Source of the DNA: an uncultured Lysobacter sp. | GTDB taxonomy: Bacteria > Pseudomonadota > Gammaproteobacteria > Xanthomonadales > Xanthomonadaceae | NCBI GenBank assembly: GCA_946480055.1 | Contig: CAMLID010000003.1 | Span: 1-64,000, forward strand | DNA length: 64,000 nt | Reading direction: 5' to 3' | Shown here: piece by piece, positions 43,953-54,050 of the stretch | Layout: every line of letters starts with the position of its first letter | Numbering within the stretch: position 1 is the stretch's first letter | The notes under the pieces: generated by a model | What the model was told of the DNA's origin: nothing | What the model saw: only the letters and a program-made list of their open reading frames with translations | Database searches by the model: none | Program-made: the position numbers and the translations under genes

Positions 43953-44741
43953 TCAGAACGCCGGCAGCACGGCGCCGCGGTACTTGGTCTGGATGAACAC
44001 CTTGACCACCGGGCTGGTCAGCGCGGCGGCGAGCTTTTTCACCCGCGGGTCGTTGATATTGTCCGGACGCGCGACCAGGAAATTCACGTAAGGCGAATTG
44101 CGGTCTTCGATGGTCAGCGCGTCGCGGGTCGGATCCAGGCCAGCGTCGAGCGCGTAGTTGGTGTTGATCATGGCCAGGTCGACCTGGTCGAGCACGCGCG
44201 GCAGCATCGCCGAATCGAGTTCGCGGAAAGCCAGCTTCTTCGGGTTCTCGACTATGTCGCGCAGGGTCGCCAGCGGATCCGCGGGATCGCGCAGTTTGAT
44301 CACCCCGGCCTTGTGCAACAGGATCAGGGCGCGGCTGTTGTTGCTGGGATCGTTCGGGATGGCGACGTCGGCGCCGGCCGGCAGCGCGTCCAGCGACTTG
44401 TAGCGACGCGAGTAGGCGCCGAAGGGTTCGATGTGCACGCCGACCACCGTGGTCAGCTGGGTACCGCGGTTGCGGTTGTAAGCGTCCAGGTAGGGCTCGG
44501 TCTGGAAATAGTTCACGTCGAGCAGCTTCTGCGCGACCTGGTCGTTGGGCTGCACGTAGTCGTTGAACACGCGCACTTCCAGCTTCACGCCCTGCTTGGC
44601 CAGGATCGGCTTGACCACCTCGAGGATCTCCGCATGCGGCACTGCGGTCGCGGCCACGGTCAGCGTATCGGCGGGCGCCTGATTGCCGGAGCAGCCGGCG
44701 AGCGCGGCCAACGCGAACGAATACAGGGCGAGCTTCTTCAT
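43953..44741 (-). CDS. metQ: Methionine ABC transporter substrate-binding lipoprotein
   Basis: 262 residues. Lipobox LAALAGCSG (Cys about 17) after a short signal peptide; NlpA/MetQ core VKLEVRVFNDYVQPNDQVAQKLLDVNYFQTEPYLD and IPNDPSNNSRALILL. It binds methionine in the periplasm for MetI/MetN. Last gene of metN-metI-metQ. Confidence 0.93.
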   Translation of the reverse strand: MKKLALYSFALAALAGCSGNQAPADTLTVAATAVPHAEILEVVKPILAKQGVKLEVRVFNDYVQPNDQVAQKLLDVNYFQTEPYLDAYNRNRGTQLTTVVGVHIEPFGAYSRRYKSLDALPAGADVAIPNDPSNNSRALILLHKAGVIKLRDPADPLATLRDIVENPKKLAFRELDSAMLPRVLDQVDLAMINTNYALDAGLDPTRDALTIEDRNSPYVNFLVARPDNINDPRVKKLAAALTSPVVKVFIQTKYRGAVLPAF

Positions 44742-44775
44742 CGAGGGGATTCCGGAGGGGGAAGGTGTCGCGGTT

Positions 44776-45468
44776 TCAGCGGCGGCTGAAGCGTGCGACC
44801 AGGCGGTCGCCGACGCTTTGCAGCGCCTGGACCAGAATCAATAGCAAAATCACCGTGACCAGCGCGACATCGCCGTGCGAGCGCAGGTAGCCGTCGCGAT
44901 AGGCCAGATCGCCCAGGCCACCGGAACCGATCGCGCCGCCCATGGCGGTGTATCCGATCAGGGCGATGGTGGTGACGGTGGCGCCGGCGATCAGGCCCGG
45001 CAAGGCTTCGGGCAACAGCACGCGCAGCACGATTTGACGGGTGTTTGCGCCCATCGCCAGGCTGGCCTCGATCACGCCGCGCTCGACCTCGCGCAGCGCG
45101 GTTTCGACCAGGCGCGCGTAGAACGGCGCGGCGCCGACCACCAGCGGCAGGACCGCGCCGCGCACGCCCAGCGACGTGCCCATCGCCGCCAGCGTCAGCG
45201 GAATCATCGCGATCATCAGGATGATGAAGGGCACCGAACGCAGCAGATTGACCAGCAACGACAGCGCGCCGTAGAACTTGGGCCGCCCGTGCAACTGGCG
45301 CGGCGCAGTGAGGAACAGCAGCACGCCCAGCGGCAAGCCGATCAGCAAGGTCAGCGGCAAGGCGCCGGCCAGCATCAGCAAGGTGTCGCCGCCGGCCTGG
45401 GCGATCTCGGCCCACTTGGCCGCGTCCAGGTGCGGGAACCACGCCGCGACGATCGCCCAGGCGTTCAT
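44776..45468 (-). CDS. metI: Methionine ABC transporter permease
   Basis: 230 residues with about five membrane spans and the permease EAA-type loop ([21 protein letters not shown], about 160-180). Its start overlaps the metN stop (ATGA). Confidence 0.93.
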   Translation of the reverse strand: MNAWAIVAAWFPHLDAAKWAEIAQAGGDTLLMLAGALPLTLLIGLPLGVLLFLTAPRQLHGRPKFYGALSLLVNLLRSVPFIILMIAMIPLTLAAMGTSLGVRGAVLPLVVGAAPFYARLVETALREVERGVIEASLAMGANTRQIVLRVLLPEALPGLIAGATVTTIALIGYTAMGGAIGSGGLGDLAYRDGYLRSHGDVALVTVILLLILVQALQSVGDRLVARFSRR

Positions 45469-46472
45469 CGGCGCACCTCCTCGACATGCACGCCGGCGCG
45501 CGCGAACGCGGCCAGGGCCAGTTCGGCGTCGCCGCCGACCAGCGACACGGTGAGCTGACCGTAGGGCGTGTCCTTGATCCGGTCGATACGGCCGGCCAGG
45601 ATGTTGTAGTCGACGCCGGACTCGCGCGCGACGCGGCCCAGCAGCGGCTCGTAGGTTTTCTCGCCGAGGAAGGTCAGGCGCAGGATGCGTCCGGGCACCT
45701 CGGCCATGTCGCGATGCAGCTCGCCCTCATCGACGTGCTCGGCCTCGGCGACGAAGCGGCGCGTGGTCGGGTGGCGCGGGTGCAGGAAGACCTCGCTGAC
45801 CGGACCGCTCTCGACCAGCGCGCCAGCGTCGAGCACGGCGACGCGGTCGCAGACGCGGCGGATCACTTCCATCTCGTGGGTGATCAGGACGATGGTCAGG
45901 CCGAGTTCGCGGTTGATGCCCGACAGCAGTTGCAGTACCGATGCGGTGGTCTGTGGGTCCAGCGCGCTGGTGGCCTCGTCGCAGAGCAGGATCTTGGGGC
46001 CGGTGGCGAGCGCGCGTGCGATACCGACACGCTGTTTCTGTCCGCCCGACAGCTGCGCCGGATACTTGTGCGCCTGTTCGCTCAGGCCGACCCTGGCCAA
46101 CAGTTCCTCAACGCGACGGGCGACGTCCGCCCTGGAGGCGCCGGCGAGTTCGAGCGGGAACGCGATATTGGCCGCGACCGTCTTCGACGACAGCAGGTTG
46201 AAGTGCTGGAAAATCATGCCGACGCGCCGGCGCAAACCGCGCAGACCGTCGGCGTCCAGTGCGCCTACGTCCTCGCCGTCGACCTGGATACGGCCGCCGC
46301 TGGCGCTCTCGAGCCGGTTGATCAACCGCAGCAGCGTGGACTTGCCGGCGCCGGAATGGCCGATGATGCCGAACACTTCGCCGGCCTCGATGCGCAGGTC
46401 GAGCGGAAGCAGCGCGGGCATATCCTTGCCAGCGATCCGGTACGACTTGCTGGCCTGCTGGAATTCGATCAC
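45465..46472 (-). CDS. metN: Methionine ABC transporter ATPase
   Basis: 335 residues from a GTG start (46472). Walker A (GHSGAGKST), signature (LSGGQKQR), Walker B ([11 protein letters not shown]), and a C-terminal NIL domain (about 265-335) that senses methionine and inhibits import in this family. First gene of the operon; no SAM or T-box riboswitch is evident upstream. Confidence 0.95.
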   Translation of the reverse strand: MIEFQQASKSYRIAGKDMPALLPLDLRIEAGEVFGIIGHSGAGKSTLLRLINRLESASGGRIQVDGEDVGALDADGLRGLRRRVGMIFQHFNLLSSKTVAANIAFPLELAGASRADVARRVEELLARVGLSEQAHKYPAQLSGGQKQRVGIARALATGPKILLCDEATSALDPQTTASVLQLLSGINRELGLTIVLITHEMEVIRRVCDRVAVLDAGALVESGPVSEVFLHPRHPTTRRFVAEAEHVDEGELHRDMAEVPGRILRLTFLGEKTYEPLLGRVARESGVDYNILAGRIDRIKDTPYGQLTVSLVGGDAELALAAFARAGVHVEEVRR

Positions 46473-46609
46473 GGAAGCTAGGATTGAGGACGCCGGACTC
46501 AAGCGTACCGCGTGGCGACGGTCGCCGTCGCGCACGCTGACGCATGAGCGCAGAACGATTCGTCAGTAGCGGCCGGCGCCGTCGTGTTCGCGCAGCGGCA
46601 CGTGCACGA

Positions 46610-47278
46610 TCAAGCGCCCGCGGCCTGCGACGGTTCCAACCCGGCGATCTGGCGCAGCGCGCGCTCGAACAGTTCCACCGGTTGGCCGCCCTGGATCAGA
46701 TGGCGGTCGTTGATGATCACCGACGGTACCGCGCTGATGCCCTGGCTCTGATAGTGGCGTTCCTGCGCGCGCACCTCGTCGGCGTATTCCTGCGAGGCCA
46801 GGATCTGGCGCGCACGCGCCGCGTCCAGGCCAACCGCAGCGGCGACCTCGGCCAGGGTCTCGTGCGCGGACACGTCGCGGCCCTCGGTGAAGTAGGCACG
46901 CAGCAGGGCGTGCTTGAGCGCGCGTTCGTAGTCGCCGCCCTCGAGCGCGGCCCAATGCAGCAGGCGGTGGGCATCGAAGGTGTTGTAGATGCGGTTGCGC
47001 AGGTTGAACTCGAAGCCCAGCGCGGCGCCTCGCTGACGCAAGGCTTCGCGGTTCTGCGCGAGCTGCGCCGGGGTCGAGCCGTACTTCTCGATCAGGTGCT
47101 CGTCGATGTCCTGGCCTTGCGGGCCCATCTGCGGGTTGAGTTCGAACGGCTGGAAGTGCAGTTCGACCGCGACCTCGTCGCCCACGCGCGCGATCGCCTG
47201 CTCCAACGACTTCAGCCCGACCGCGCACCAGGGGCAGGAAACGTCGGAAACGAAATCGATCTTGATCGGCTGGGACAT
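46610..47278 (-). CDS. FrnE-like DsbA family oxidoreductase
   Basis: 222 residues. Thioredoxin fold with redox motif CPWC (about 16-19; DVSCPWCAVG), a large helical insert, and cis-proline AVPSVIIND (about 185). No signal peptide, so cytosolic, as in FrnE/DsbA-like 2-hydroxychromene isomerase relatives. It catalyses disulfide exchange on unknown substrates. Confidence 0.9.
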   Translation of the reverse strand: MSQPIKIDFVSDVSCPWCAVGLKSLEQAIARVGDEVAVELHFQPFELNPQMGPQGQDIDEHLIEKYGSTPAQLAQNREALRQRGAALGFEFNLRNRIYNTFDAHRLLHWAALEGGDYERALKHALLRAYFTEGRDVSAHETLAEVAAAVGLDAARARQILASQEYADEVRAQERHYQSQGISAVPSVIINDRHLIQGGQPVELFERALRQIAGLEPSQAAGA

Positions 47279-47409
47279 GGGGACACCGTGGGATGCGGCC
47301 GGAACGCGGCCTCGATCGATCCAAGATGCGGCGCGACGTCCCCGCGATCAACCGCGCGAAGCGGTCATGGGTGGGCCGCTGCGTTCCAGCGGTGGCCCGC
47401 TGGCGCCGC

Positions 47410-47940
47410 TCACTCCAGCGCCAGGCCCAGGATGCGGTCGTCGTAGTCGCGGCCGCCGACATTGAAGCGACGAGTACCCAGCGCGCGGAAACCGCAGCGC
47501 TCGTAGAAGCCGATCGCCGCGGCATTGCCGTCGTACACGCCCAGCAGCAGGCGTTTCGCGCCGGCGGCGCGTGCGTGCGCGACCGCCGCGGCGAGCAGGC
47601 GCTTGCCCCAGCCGCCGCCGTGGAAACGACTCAGCAGGTAGATACGCTTGAGTTCGAGATCGCTCGGATCGGCATCGGCCAGCGGCAACTGCGCCGGTGC
47701 GACCACCGCGTAACCCACCGGCGCCTCGCCGGGCGCGGCCTCGGCCAGCCACAGCGCGCAGGCGGGATCGTCGAGCCAGGCGCGGTACACCTCCGCAACA
47801 TGCGCGTTCGCGCAGTGCCTGACGATGTCGGCGCCGCCGAGGATGCCGGCGAAGGTTTCCAGGAACGTGGCCTGGCCCACCAGCGCCAGCGCGGCTTCGT
47901 CGCCGGCGACGCAGGGGCGGAGTCGGAGGTCGTGGCTCAT
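47410..47940 (-). CDS. GNAT-family N-acetyltransferase
   Basis: 176 residues. Acetyl-CoA-binding motif A is LSRFHGGGWGKRLLAAAVAHAR (about 100-120), followed by LGVYDGNAAAIGFYERCGFRALG. Cytosolic acyl transfer; substrate not evident. Confidence 0.9.
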   Translation of the reverse strand: MSHDLRLRPCVAGDEAALALVGQATFLETFAGILGGADIVRHCANAHVAEVYRAWLDDPACALWLAEAAPGEAPVGYAVVAPAQLPLADADPSDLELKRIYLLSRFHGGGWGKRLLAAAVAHARAAGAKRLLLGVYDGNAAAIGFYERCGFRALGTRRFNVGGRDYDDRILGLALE

Positions 47941-48000
47941 ACGGGGATGCGCTGACGCATCGCCGCTCTCTCCGTCGCGGGAGAGAGCGGCGACGTGGCC

Positions 48001-49650
48001 TTACTTGCGCTCGCCGGCGGTGGCGTCGCGCGCGGCGCGGAACTCCGAATCCTGGCTCCAGTTCGGCCAGCGCTTGGAGTTGGCCAGGCCGTTGCCTAGC
48101 GTGTACAGCAGTTCCAGATCGCGGGCCATGCCGGTGAAGGTCCAGCTGGCTTCCCACTGGTCGGCCGGCTGATGGTAACGGTCGGCGGTGTAGGCCTGCT
48201 GCGCGGCTTCGCCGGCGGCCCGGCCGCCGTCGACCTTGTCGTCGCCGGAACCGAACGAGATCGCCGGCACGCCGCGCTTGGCGAACGGGAAGTGATCGGA
48301 GCGGAAGAAGTGGCCGGCCTCGGGCTTGGGATCGGTGACGTAGCTGAGGTTCCAGCGCTGGCCGAGCGCGATCAGTTCGTCCAGCAATTCCTGCTTGGCG
48401 CTGCCGGAGGTGGTGAAGTCGCGCGAGGGGCCCATCGGGTCGAGCGCATCGGTGTTGATCACCGCCACGGTCTTGGCCAGCGGGTACAGCGGCTTGGACG
48501 AGTAGTACTCCGAACCCAGCAGGCCCTTCTCCTCGGCGGTCACCGCCAGGAACACCACCGAGCGCTGCGGCTTGGGACCATGAGCGAAAGCGCGGCCCAT
48601 CTCGATCAGCGCCGCAGTGCCGGTCGCGTTATCGACGGCGCCGTTGTAGATCTTGTCGCCCTTGGCGTCCGGCGCGCCCACGCCCAGGTGGTCCCAGTGC
48701 GCGCTGTAGATCACGGTCTCGTCCGGGCGCTGGGCGCCGTCGACGCGGCCAACGATGTTCTGCGAGGTGATGACTTCGCTCTTGACCGCGTAGTTCGCCG
48801 ACAAGGTCGCGCCCTTGAGCTCGACCGGCTTGAAGTCGCGCGTCTGTGCCTGGCGCTTGAGCGCTTCGAAATCCAGACCGGAGCGCTTGAACAGGTCGAC
48901 GGCGAAATCGCGCTGGATCCAGCCTTCCATGGTCGGGTGGGTCGCGCCCGGACGGTCGCGGACCACGTCGAACATGGTGTTGGTGTTGGAGTTCTTGACC
49001 GTGGCCCAGCCGTAGGAGGCCGGATCGGTCTCGTGCACGATCAGCAGGCCGATCGCGCCCTGACGCGCGGCTTCTTCGTACTTGTAGGTCCAGCGGCCGT
49101 AGTAGGTCATGGCCTTGCCGCCGAAGTCGCCTTGACCGCTTTCGAAGTCGGGATCGTTGATCAGCACGACCGCGATCTTGCCCTTGAGGTCGACGCCCTT
49201 GAAGTCGTCCCAGTTGCGCTCCGGCGCCTTGACGCCGTAACCGGCGAAGACCAGCGGCGCGTTCGCGATCGACACCGACTTGGAACCGTCGAGCGCGGCG
49301 CGCACGGCGATCTCGCTGCCCTGGGTCAGCGCCTGCGACTTGCCGTCCACCGCCACCGACAGGGTCGGCACGCCTTCGATCTGCGAACGCGTCAGCGGCA
49401 CCGCCTGGGTCCAGGCGCGCTTGCCGTCCTTGAGGTCGCCGCCCGGCTTCAGGCCCGCGGCCTTCATCTGCGCGACCACGTAGTCGACGGTCTTGGTCTC
49501 ACCGGCGGTGGCCGGACCGCGACCTTCGAACTCGTCCGACGACAGCGTCTTGACCTCGTCGGACAAACGCTGGGGATCGAACTTCGGAGCTTCGGCCGCC
49601 AGGGCCGTGGACACCGACAGGGACAGCAAGGACGCAACCAGCAGTTTCAT
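48001..49650 (-). CDS. M28-family zinc metallopeptidase (secreted)
   Basis: 549 residues with a signal peptide (MKLLVASLLSLSVSTALAAE). A PA-type inserted domain (about 130-250; GYGVKAPERNWDDFKG) precedes the M28 core: SAHWDHLG (zinc His/Asp, about 310), DNATGTAALIEMGRAF, VFLAVTAEEKGLLGSEYY (Glu catalytic pair), INTDALDP and FFRSDHFPFAKRG. Aminopeptidase or carboxypeptidase of the periplasm or medium. Longer in-frame starts lack a signal peptide. Confidence 0.93.
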   Translation of the reverse strand: MKLLVASLLSLSVSTALAAEAPKFDPQRLSDEVKTLSSDEFEGRGPATAGETKTVDYVVAQMKAAGLKPGGDLKDGKRAWTQAVPLTRSQIEGVPTLSVAVDGKSQALTQGSEIAVRAALDGSKSVSIANAPLVFAGYGVKAPERNWDDFKGVDLKGKIAVVLINDPDFESGQGDFGGKAMTYYGRWTYKYEEAARQGAIGLLIVHETDPASYGWATVKNSNTNTMFDVVRDRPGATHPTMEGWIQRDFAVDLFKRSGLDFEALKRQAQTRDFKPVELKGATLSANYAVKSEVITSQNIVGRVDGAQRPDETVIYSAHWDHLGVGAPDAKGDKIYNGAVDNATGTAALIEMGRAFAHGPKPQRSVVFLAVTAEEKGLLGSEYYSSKPLYPLAKTVAVINTDALDPMGPSRDFTTSGSAKQELLDELIALGQRWNLSYVTDPKPEAGHFFRSDHFPFAKRGVPAISFGSGDDKVDGGRAAGEAAQQAYTADRYHQPADQWEASWTFTGMARDLELLYTLGNGLANSKRWPNWSQDSEFRAARDATAGERK

Positions 49651-50037
49651 GGACGGGACGCCTGTGACCAAAGTGCGGCCGATACTAGTGAGCGCGGATC
49701 GGCCGGTCCAGCGGCGGAAGTCAGGGTTGCGGGCGCCGGCTTTGCACTTTGTGTCGTTTCGGTGGCCGGCGCCTGGAACTGTGCGTTGTCCTGGCGCGGC
49801 TGCCGCGCATTCATCTTGTCGGGCACACTGTCGCCTTCGGCGATGCGGCTACGACCGTACCGTCGCCCCCTCCCCCTGTAGCGCCCGCCGACCGCCGCGT
49901 GAGCCCCGCCGCTCGCCGCAGCACCGCATTCCCAGACGCCGCACCGTCGCGGCCGGCCCGCGCATCCCCAATGGCTGCACCGCAATGATCCCCGCTGCTC
50001 GCAACACGACTTCCCATCCCACCGCCCGGTGCGCGCG
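49651..50037. other. Divergent promoter region between M28 peptidase and MFS exporter
   Basis: 387 bases, GC-rich, without a convincing gene. Promoters for both divergent genes are expected here but no clear boxes are seen. Confidence 0.4.
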
Positions 50038-51315
50038 ATGAGCGCGACCGCCTACGTCGGCCCGGCTCTGCGCTCGCGTTCGCTGTGGCAGGGCCGTGGC
50101 CTGATCCTGGCCGGCATCGTGCTGTCCGCGTTCACCCTGCGCACCGCGGTGACCTCGCTGACGCCGCTGCTGGACAGCCTCGGCCGCGACTTCGGCTTCG
50201 GTCCGACCATGACCGGCGTGTTCGGCATGGTGCCGACCGCGGCGTTCGCGGTATTCGGCGTACTTACGCCGGCGATCGCGCATCGTCTCGGCCTGGAACG
50301 CGCGGCACTGGCGGCGATGGCGCTGGCCGCGCTGGGCCTGCTCGCCCGTGCATTCGCCGGCGACACCTGGCAGTTGCTGATCGCCTCGGCGGTGGCGCTG
50401 TCGGGAATGGGCATAGGCAACGTCGTGTTGCCACCGCTGGTGAAGCGCTATTTCGCCGATCGCGTCGGCGCGGTGAGTTCGCTCTACATCACCGTGCTGC
50501 AGTTGGGCACGATCCTGCCGGCGCTGGCGGCGGTGCCGCTGGCGCAGGCCGCGGGCTGGCGGACGTCGCTGGGGTCGTGGTCGCTGGTCGCAGTGGCCGC
50601 GGCATTGCCGTGGATCGCGACGCTGTGGATGGAGCGCTACGGCCGCTCGGCGCAGGCGCGCGCTCTGTGTGAGGCGCACGACCGTGCCGTCACCAGTACG
50701 GATGAAGCGCCGGAACTGACCGCACCCGCGCCGCGCGGCCGGCCCTGGCGCTCGTCGGTGGCCTGGGGCATGGCGCTGATGTTCGGCATGACCTCGCTGA
50801 TCACCTATTCGATGTTCACCTGGCTGCCCAAACTGCTGGTCGAAGCCGGCGGCAGTCCGGCGCTGGGCGGCAGCATGGTCGCGCTGTTCTCGACCCTGGG
50901 CCTGATCGCGGCGCTGGCGCTGCCCGCGCTGGCGGTGCGCATCGCCAATCCGTTCCCGGTGGTGCTGGTCTGCGTGGTCATGTATCTGGGCGGCTTCGCC
51001 GGATTGCTGTGGGCGCCGATGTCGCTGACCCTGCTATGGGTGGCGATGCTGGGCCTGGGCCCGAGCACCTTCCCCTTGTCGCTGACCTTGATCAACCTGC
51101 GCACGCGCACCCAGGCCGGCTCGGCCGCGCTCTCGGGTTTCATGCAGGGGCTGGGCTACAGCATCAGCTGCATCGGTCCGCTGCTGTTCGGCTGGCTGCA
51201 CGAACGCAGTCACGGCTGGCTGCTGCCGTTCGGTTTCCTGACCCTGTGCCTGGTGGTGCTGACGATCGGCGGCTATCTCGCCTGCCGGCCGCGCATGCTC
51301 GAAGACACCTGGTAA
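50038..51315 (+). CDS. MFS transporter, CynX/NimT-like
   Basis: 425 residues, twelve hydrophobic spans. FTLRTAVTSLTPLL and GIGNVVLPPLVKRYFADRVG are close to the cyanate/2-nitroimidazole (CynX/NimT) subfamily. Inner-membrane export or uptake of a small anion or drug. Start at ATG 50038 gives the usual N-terminus. Confidence 0.85.
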   Translation: MSATAYVGPALRSRSLWQGRGLILAGIVLSAFTLRTAVTSLTPLLDSLGRDFGFGPTMTGVFGMVPTAAFAVFGVLTPAIAHRLGLERAALAAMALAALGLLARAFAGDTWQLLIASAVALSGMGIGNVVLPPLVKRYFADRVGAVSSLYITVLQLGTILPALAAVPLAQAAGWRTSLGSWSLVAVAAALPWIATLWMERYGRSAQARALCEAHDRAVTSTDEAPELTAPAPRGRPWRSSVAWGMALMFGMTSLITYSMFTWLPKLLVEAGGSPALGGSMVALFSTLGLIAALALPALAVRIANPFPVVLVCVVMYLGGFAGLLWAPMSLTLLWVAMLGLGPSTFPLSLTLINLRTRTQAGSAALSGFMQGLGYSISCIGPLLFGWLHERSHGWLLPFGFLTLCLVVLTIGGYLACRPRMLEDTW

Positions 51316-51351
51316 ACGAAACGGGGAGACGCGTCTGGCAAACGCGCTTGC

Positions 51352-51392
51352 AAAAAAACGACCGGATCGCGCCGCGATGCGACGCGATCCGG
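51352..51392 (-). terminator. Rho-independent terminator of the PepSY gene
   Basis: On the minus strand, CCGGATCGCG pairs with CGCGATCCGG (51362-51371, 51383-51392) and runs into TTTTTTT (51352-51358). It lies just after the PepSY gene stop. Confidence 0.85.
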
Positions 51393-51399
51393 GTCGGCC

Positions 51400-51831
51400 T
51401 TAGTCCTTATCGGCGCCGATCACGCGCCCGGTCTTGGGATCGATCTTGAGTTCGACGTCACGACCGGCCGGATCGTCGGCCTCGGCGTTCCAGATGCCGT
51501 CCTCGTAGTCGACGTCGTGCACGTTGGTGTAACCGGCCACGGCCAGACGTGCGCGCACGTCGGCTTCGCTGAGGTTGGCGACCTGCTCGTCCGGATACAC
51601 GCGGCCGGTCTTGGGATCCAGGCGCACGTCCACACGGTTGCCTTCGGCGCTGCGCGCGTCGGCCTTCCAGACGCCGTCGCGGAACTTGATGTCGTTGACG
51701 TGGGTGTAGCCCTGGTCGGTCAGCTTGGCGCGCACCTGGGCTTCGGTCAGTGCATCCTGCGCCTGCACGGCGCCTGACACGGCCAGCGCGAACGCGAACG
51801 CAGCGCTGCTCAGTACGGTGACTCGCTTCAT
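51400..51831 (-). CDS. PepSY-domain exported protein
   Basis: 143 residues from ATG 51831 (AGGAGG upstream), with a signal peptide (MKRVTVLSSAAFAFALAVSGAVQA). Two consecutive PepSY-like repeats are seen: LTEAQVRAKLTDQGYTHVNDIKF ... VDVRLDPKTGRVYPD and LSEADVRARLAVAGYTNVHDVDYE ... VELKIDPKTGRVIG. Periplasmic; PepSY domains often inhibit peptidases. Tandem duplicated. Confidence 0.88.
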   Translation of the reverse strand: MKRVTVLSSAAFAFALAVSGAVQAQDALTEAQVRAKLTDQGYTHVNDIKFRDGVWKADARSAEGNRVDVRLDPKTGRVYPDEQVANLSEADVRARLAVAGYTNVHDVDYEDGIWNAEADDPAGRDVELKIDPKTGRVIGADKD

Positions 51832-51994
51832 GACAACCTCCTGTAGGGACGGTGTCCGAGTCTTGCCACACGCACGCCAACCGACGGTGAACATCGCCCA
51901 TTCAGTCGCACGACTTCACGGCGCATGCACGCGACGCTAACGAAGGCATCGCGCAAACACGAATTCGATCGCGCGCGCGCGGTGTTGCGAGCGT

Positions 51995-52750
51995 TTACTT
52001 CTCGACCGGATACACCGAGGCGATCGGGCAGCTGATCCGCGACAGCGCGCCGCCGCTGCGCGCGATGCCTTCGCCGGCGCGCATTTCCGGCACCACCGCG
52101 ACCACGTCGCCGGGATTGCCGCAGACGGCGCTGATGCCCATGCCAGAACGTAGTTCGATGGTGGTGGCATCGAACAATTCCGGGCAGCTGTGCGCGAGTT
52201 CGACCCGGTAGTAACGATGGCCGCCGGAGCGCTGCGGCGAGACTTCCACCACCAGACCCTTGCCATCCTCGTTCCAGCCGCGCATGTAACGCGGGTTGAG
52301 GCAATACGACACCGAGCCGCCGAAGCCGCGGCGCTTTTCAGCGCGTACCTCGACCGTGTCCAGCGTGGCGACGTCGCCGTGGCGGCGATGACTGGCCAAC
52401 GCCAGCGCGGCGTAGTCCTTGGCATCGATCTCGGCGACCGCGGCCACCGGGCACAGACGCTGCCCGCTGCGCACGTACTCGTTGCCGGCGCCGCAGACCC
52501 AGCCCTCGCGCGCGAGCACGCTGGCGTGCACATCCGCGCCCGCGGCCGGGCAATCCTCTTTCAGATCGACGCGGAAACGGCGGCCGTCGTTCTGCAGCAC
52601 CGCCAGGGTGCGCTCCGACGCCTGCCGCACTTCGCCCATCGCGCGCGCGTCCAGGCAATGCGCCGCGGGCGCGGGTGCACGCGTGGACGCGGCCGCCGCC
52701 GTGACGGCACAGACTGCGGTGGCGAGGAAAACAGCGGCAGGCAGGCGCAT
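51995..52750 (-). CDS. DUF6491-like exported protein, duplicated domain
   Basis: 251 residues from ATG 52750 with a signal peptide (MRLPAAVFLATAVCAVTAAAAS). Two copies of a pattern CL...RY/F.V.L...CP, first near 33-115 and second near 135-250, with paired cysteines (CLDAR ... DCPAAG; CLNPR ... SCPELF). It resembles the DUF6491 proteins of Xanthomonadaceae; function unknown. Confidence 0.7.
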   Translation of the reverse strand: MRLPAAVFLATAVCAVTAAAASTRAPAPAAHCLDARAMGEVRQASERTLAVLQNDGRRFRVDLKEDCPAAGADVHASVLAREGWVCGAGNEYVRSGQRLCPVAAVAEIDAKDYAALALASHRRHGDVATLDTVEVRAEKRRGFGGSVSYCLNPRYMRGWNEDGKGLVVEVSPQRSGGHRYYRVELAHSCPELFDATTIELRSGMGISAVCGNPGDVVAVVPEMRAGEGIARSGGALSRISCPIASVYPVEK

Positions 52751-52908
52751 CGCGATTCCGTGTCGTGACCCGGCGCGCTCCGCCGGCCCCCGGATTAGAC
52801 GCGAACTGCGGCGACCGGCGCCAGCGCGCGCCGCCGCGCGTTGCCCGCCTCTCAGCGGGCCGCGCCGGCCGGGTCCGACCGCCGGTCCGGTTCGGCGATA
52901 CCTCATAA

Positions 52909-52922
52909 ATGATGATCATCAT
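52909..52922. promoter_or_regulatory. Palindromic operator ATGATGATCATCAT
   Basis: A perfect 14-bp palindrome 54 bases before the TetR gene, in the divergent promoter region. It is a likely binding site of that regulator. Confidence 0.65.
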
Positions 52923-52976
52923 GAATACTGCTAGGATCGCCAGACCGGGGTCGGACCGGCCCAGCGGAGTCGAAAC

Positions 52977-53546
52977 ATGAAAGTCAGCCGCGAACAGGCC
53001 GCCGAAAACCGCGAACGCATCGTCGGCGCCGCCGCCCGGCTGTTCCGCGAACGCGGCTACGACGGCATCGGCATCGCTGAACTGATGCAGGACGCCGGCC
53101 TCACCCACGGCGGCTTCTACGGCCATTTCGACTCCAAACAGGACCTGATGGCGCAGGCCTGCGAACACGCCGTGACCGGATCGCTGGCCTACTGGACCCA
53201 GCTGATCGAGCGCGATCCCGAGCACGCGCTGCAGAACATCGCCGCCGCCTACCTGTCCACCGCGCATCGCGACCAGCCCGGGCGCGGCTGCACCTTCGCT
53301 GCGCTCGGCGCCGACGCCGCTCGCCTGGAGCCGCCGGTGCGGCGCAGCCTGGGGCAGGCGCTGAGTTCCTACCTGGAACTGCTGACGCCGCTATTGCCGG
53401 GCCGCAGCCGCGCCGCGCGCCGCGAGCGCGCGTTGGCGACCCTGGCCAGCCTGGTCGGCGCACTGGTGCTGGCGCGCGCGGTCGACGATCCGAGCCTGTC
53501 GCAAGAAGTGCTGCACGCGGTATCGGCTTCCATCCCCTCTCGCTGA
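52977..53546 (+). CDS. TetR-family transcriptional repressor
   Basis: 189 residues. N-terminal HTH (about 10-55; RIVGAAARLFRERGYDGIGIAELMQDAGLTHGGFYGHF) and an alpha-helical ligand-binding domain. It probably controls itself through the palindrome upstream and the thioesterase/MaoC genes that follow in the same direction. Confidence 0.92.
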   Translation: MKVSREQAAENRERIVGAAARLFRERGYDGIGIAELMQDAGLTHGGFYGHFDSKQDLMAQACEHAVTGSLAYWTQLIERDPEHALQNIAAAYLSTAHRDQPGRGCTFAALGADAARLEPPVRRSLGQALSSYLELLTPLLPGRSRAARRERALATLASLVGALVLARAVDDPSLSQEVLHAVSASIPSR

Positions 53547-53572
53547 CCTCCTCACTATCGGAAACCCCTGCG

Positions 53573-54037
53573 ATGACCGTGAATGTGTTCGAACTCGAAG
53601 CCCTGCGCGGCCTCAACGGCCTGGACACCCTGCGTGCCCTGCTCGCCGCCGGCCGCCCGCCGCCGATCGGCGAGACCCTGGGCTTCATCCTCACCGAGGT
53701 CGACGAAGGCCGCGCGGTATTCGCCGGCACGCCCGGCCCGCACGCCTACAACCCGCTGGGCGTGATCCACGGCGGCTACGCCGCGACCCTGCTCGACTCG
53801 GCCTGCGGCTGCGCCGCGCACAGCGCGCTCAGCGCCGAGCAGGCCTACACGACGCTGGAGCTCAAGATCGCCTATCACCGCGCCATGACCTCCGACACCG
53901 GTCCGGTGCGTGCCGAAGCCAAGCTGCTGTCGATCGGCAAGCGCGTCGCCTTCGCCGAGGGCAAGCTCACCGATGCCCAAGGCCGGCTGTACGCCTCGGC
54001 GACCTCAACCCTGCTGGTGTTCGAACGCAAGGCTTGA
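53573..54037 (+). CDS. PaaI-like hotdog-fold thioesterase
   Basis: 154 residues. Hotdog motif NPLGVIHGGYAATLLDSACGCA (HGG, about 67) and YTTLELKIAYHRAM. Acyl-CoA thioesterase, cytosolic. Likely in one transcript with the TetR and MaoC genes. Confidence 0.88.
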   Translation: MTVNVFELEALRGLNGLDTLRALLAAGRPPPIGETLGFILTEVDEGRAVFAGTPGPHAYNPLGVIHGGYAATLLDSACGCAAHSALSAEQAYTTLELKIAYHRAMTSDTGPVRAEAKLLSIGKRVAFAEGKLTDAQGRLYASATSTLLVFERKA

Positions 54038-54050
54038 ACGAGGACCGCGT

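Noticed and set aside
46473..46609. SAM-type riboswitch upstream of metN
   Set aside because: The region before metN shows no recognisable SAM or T-box elements.
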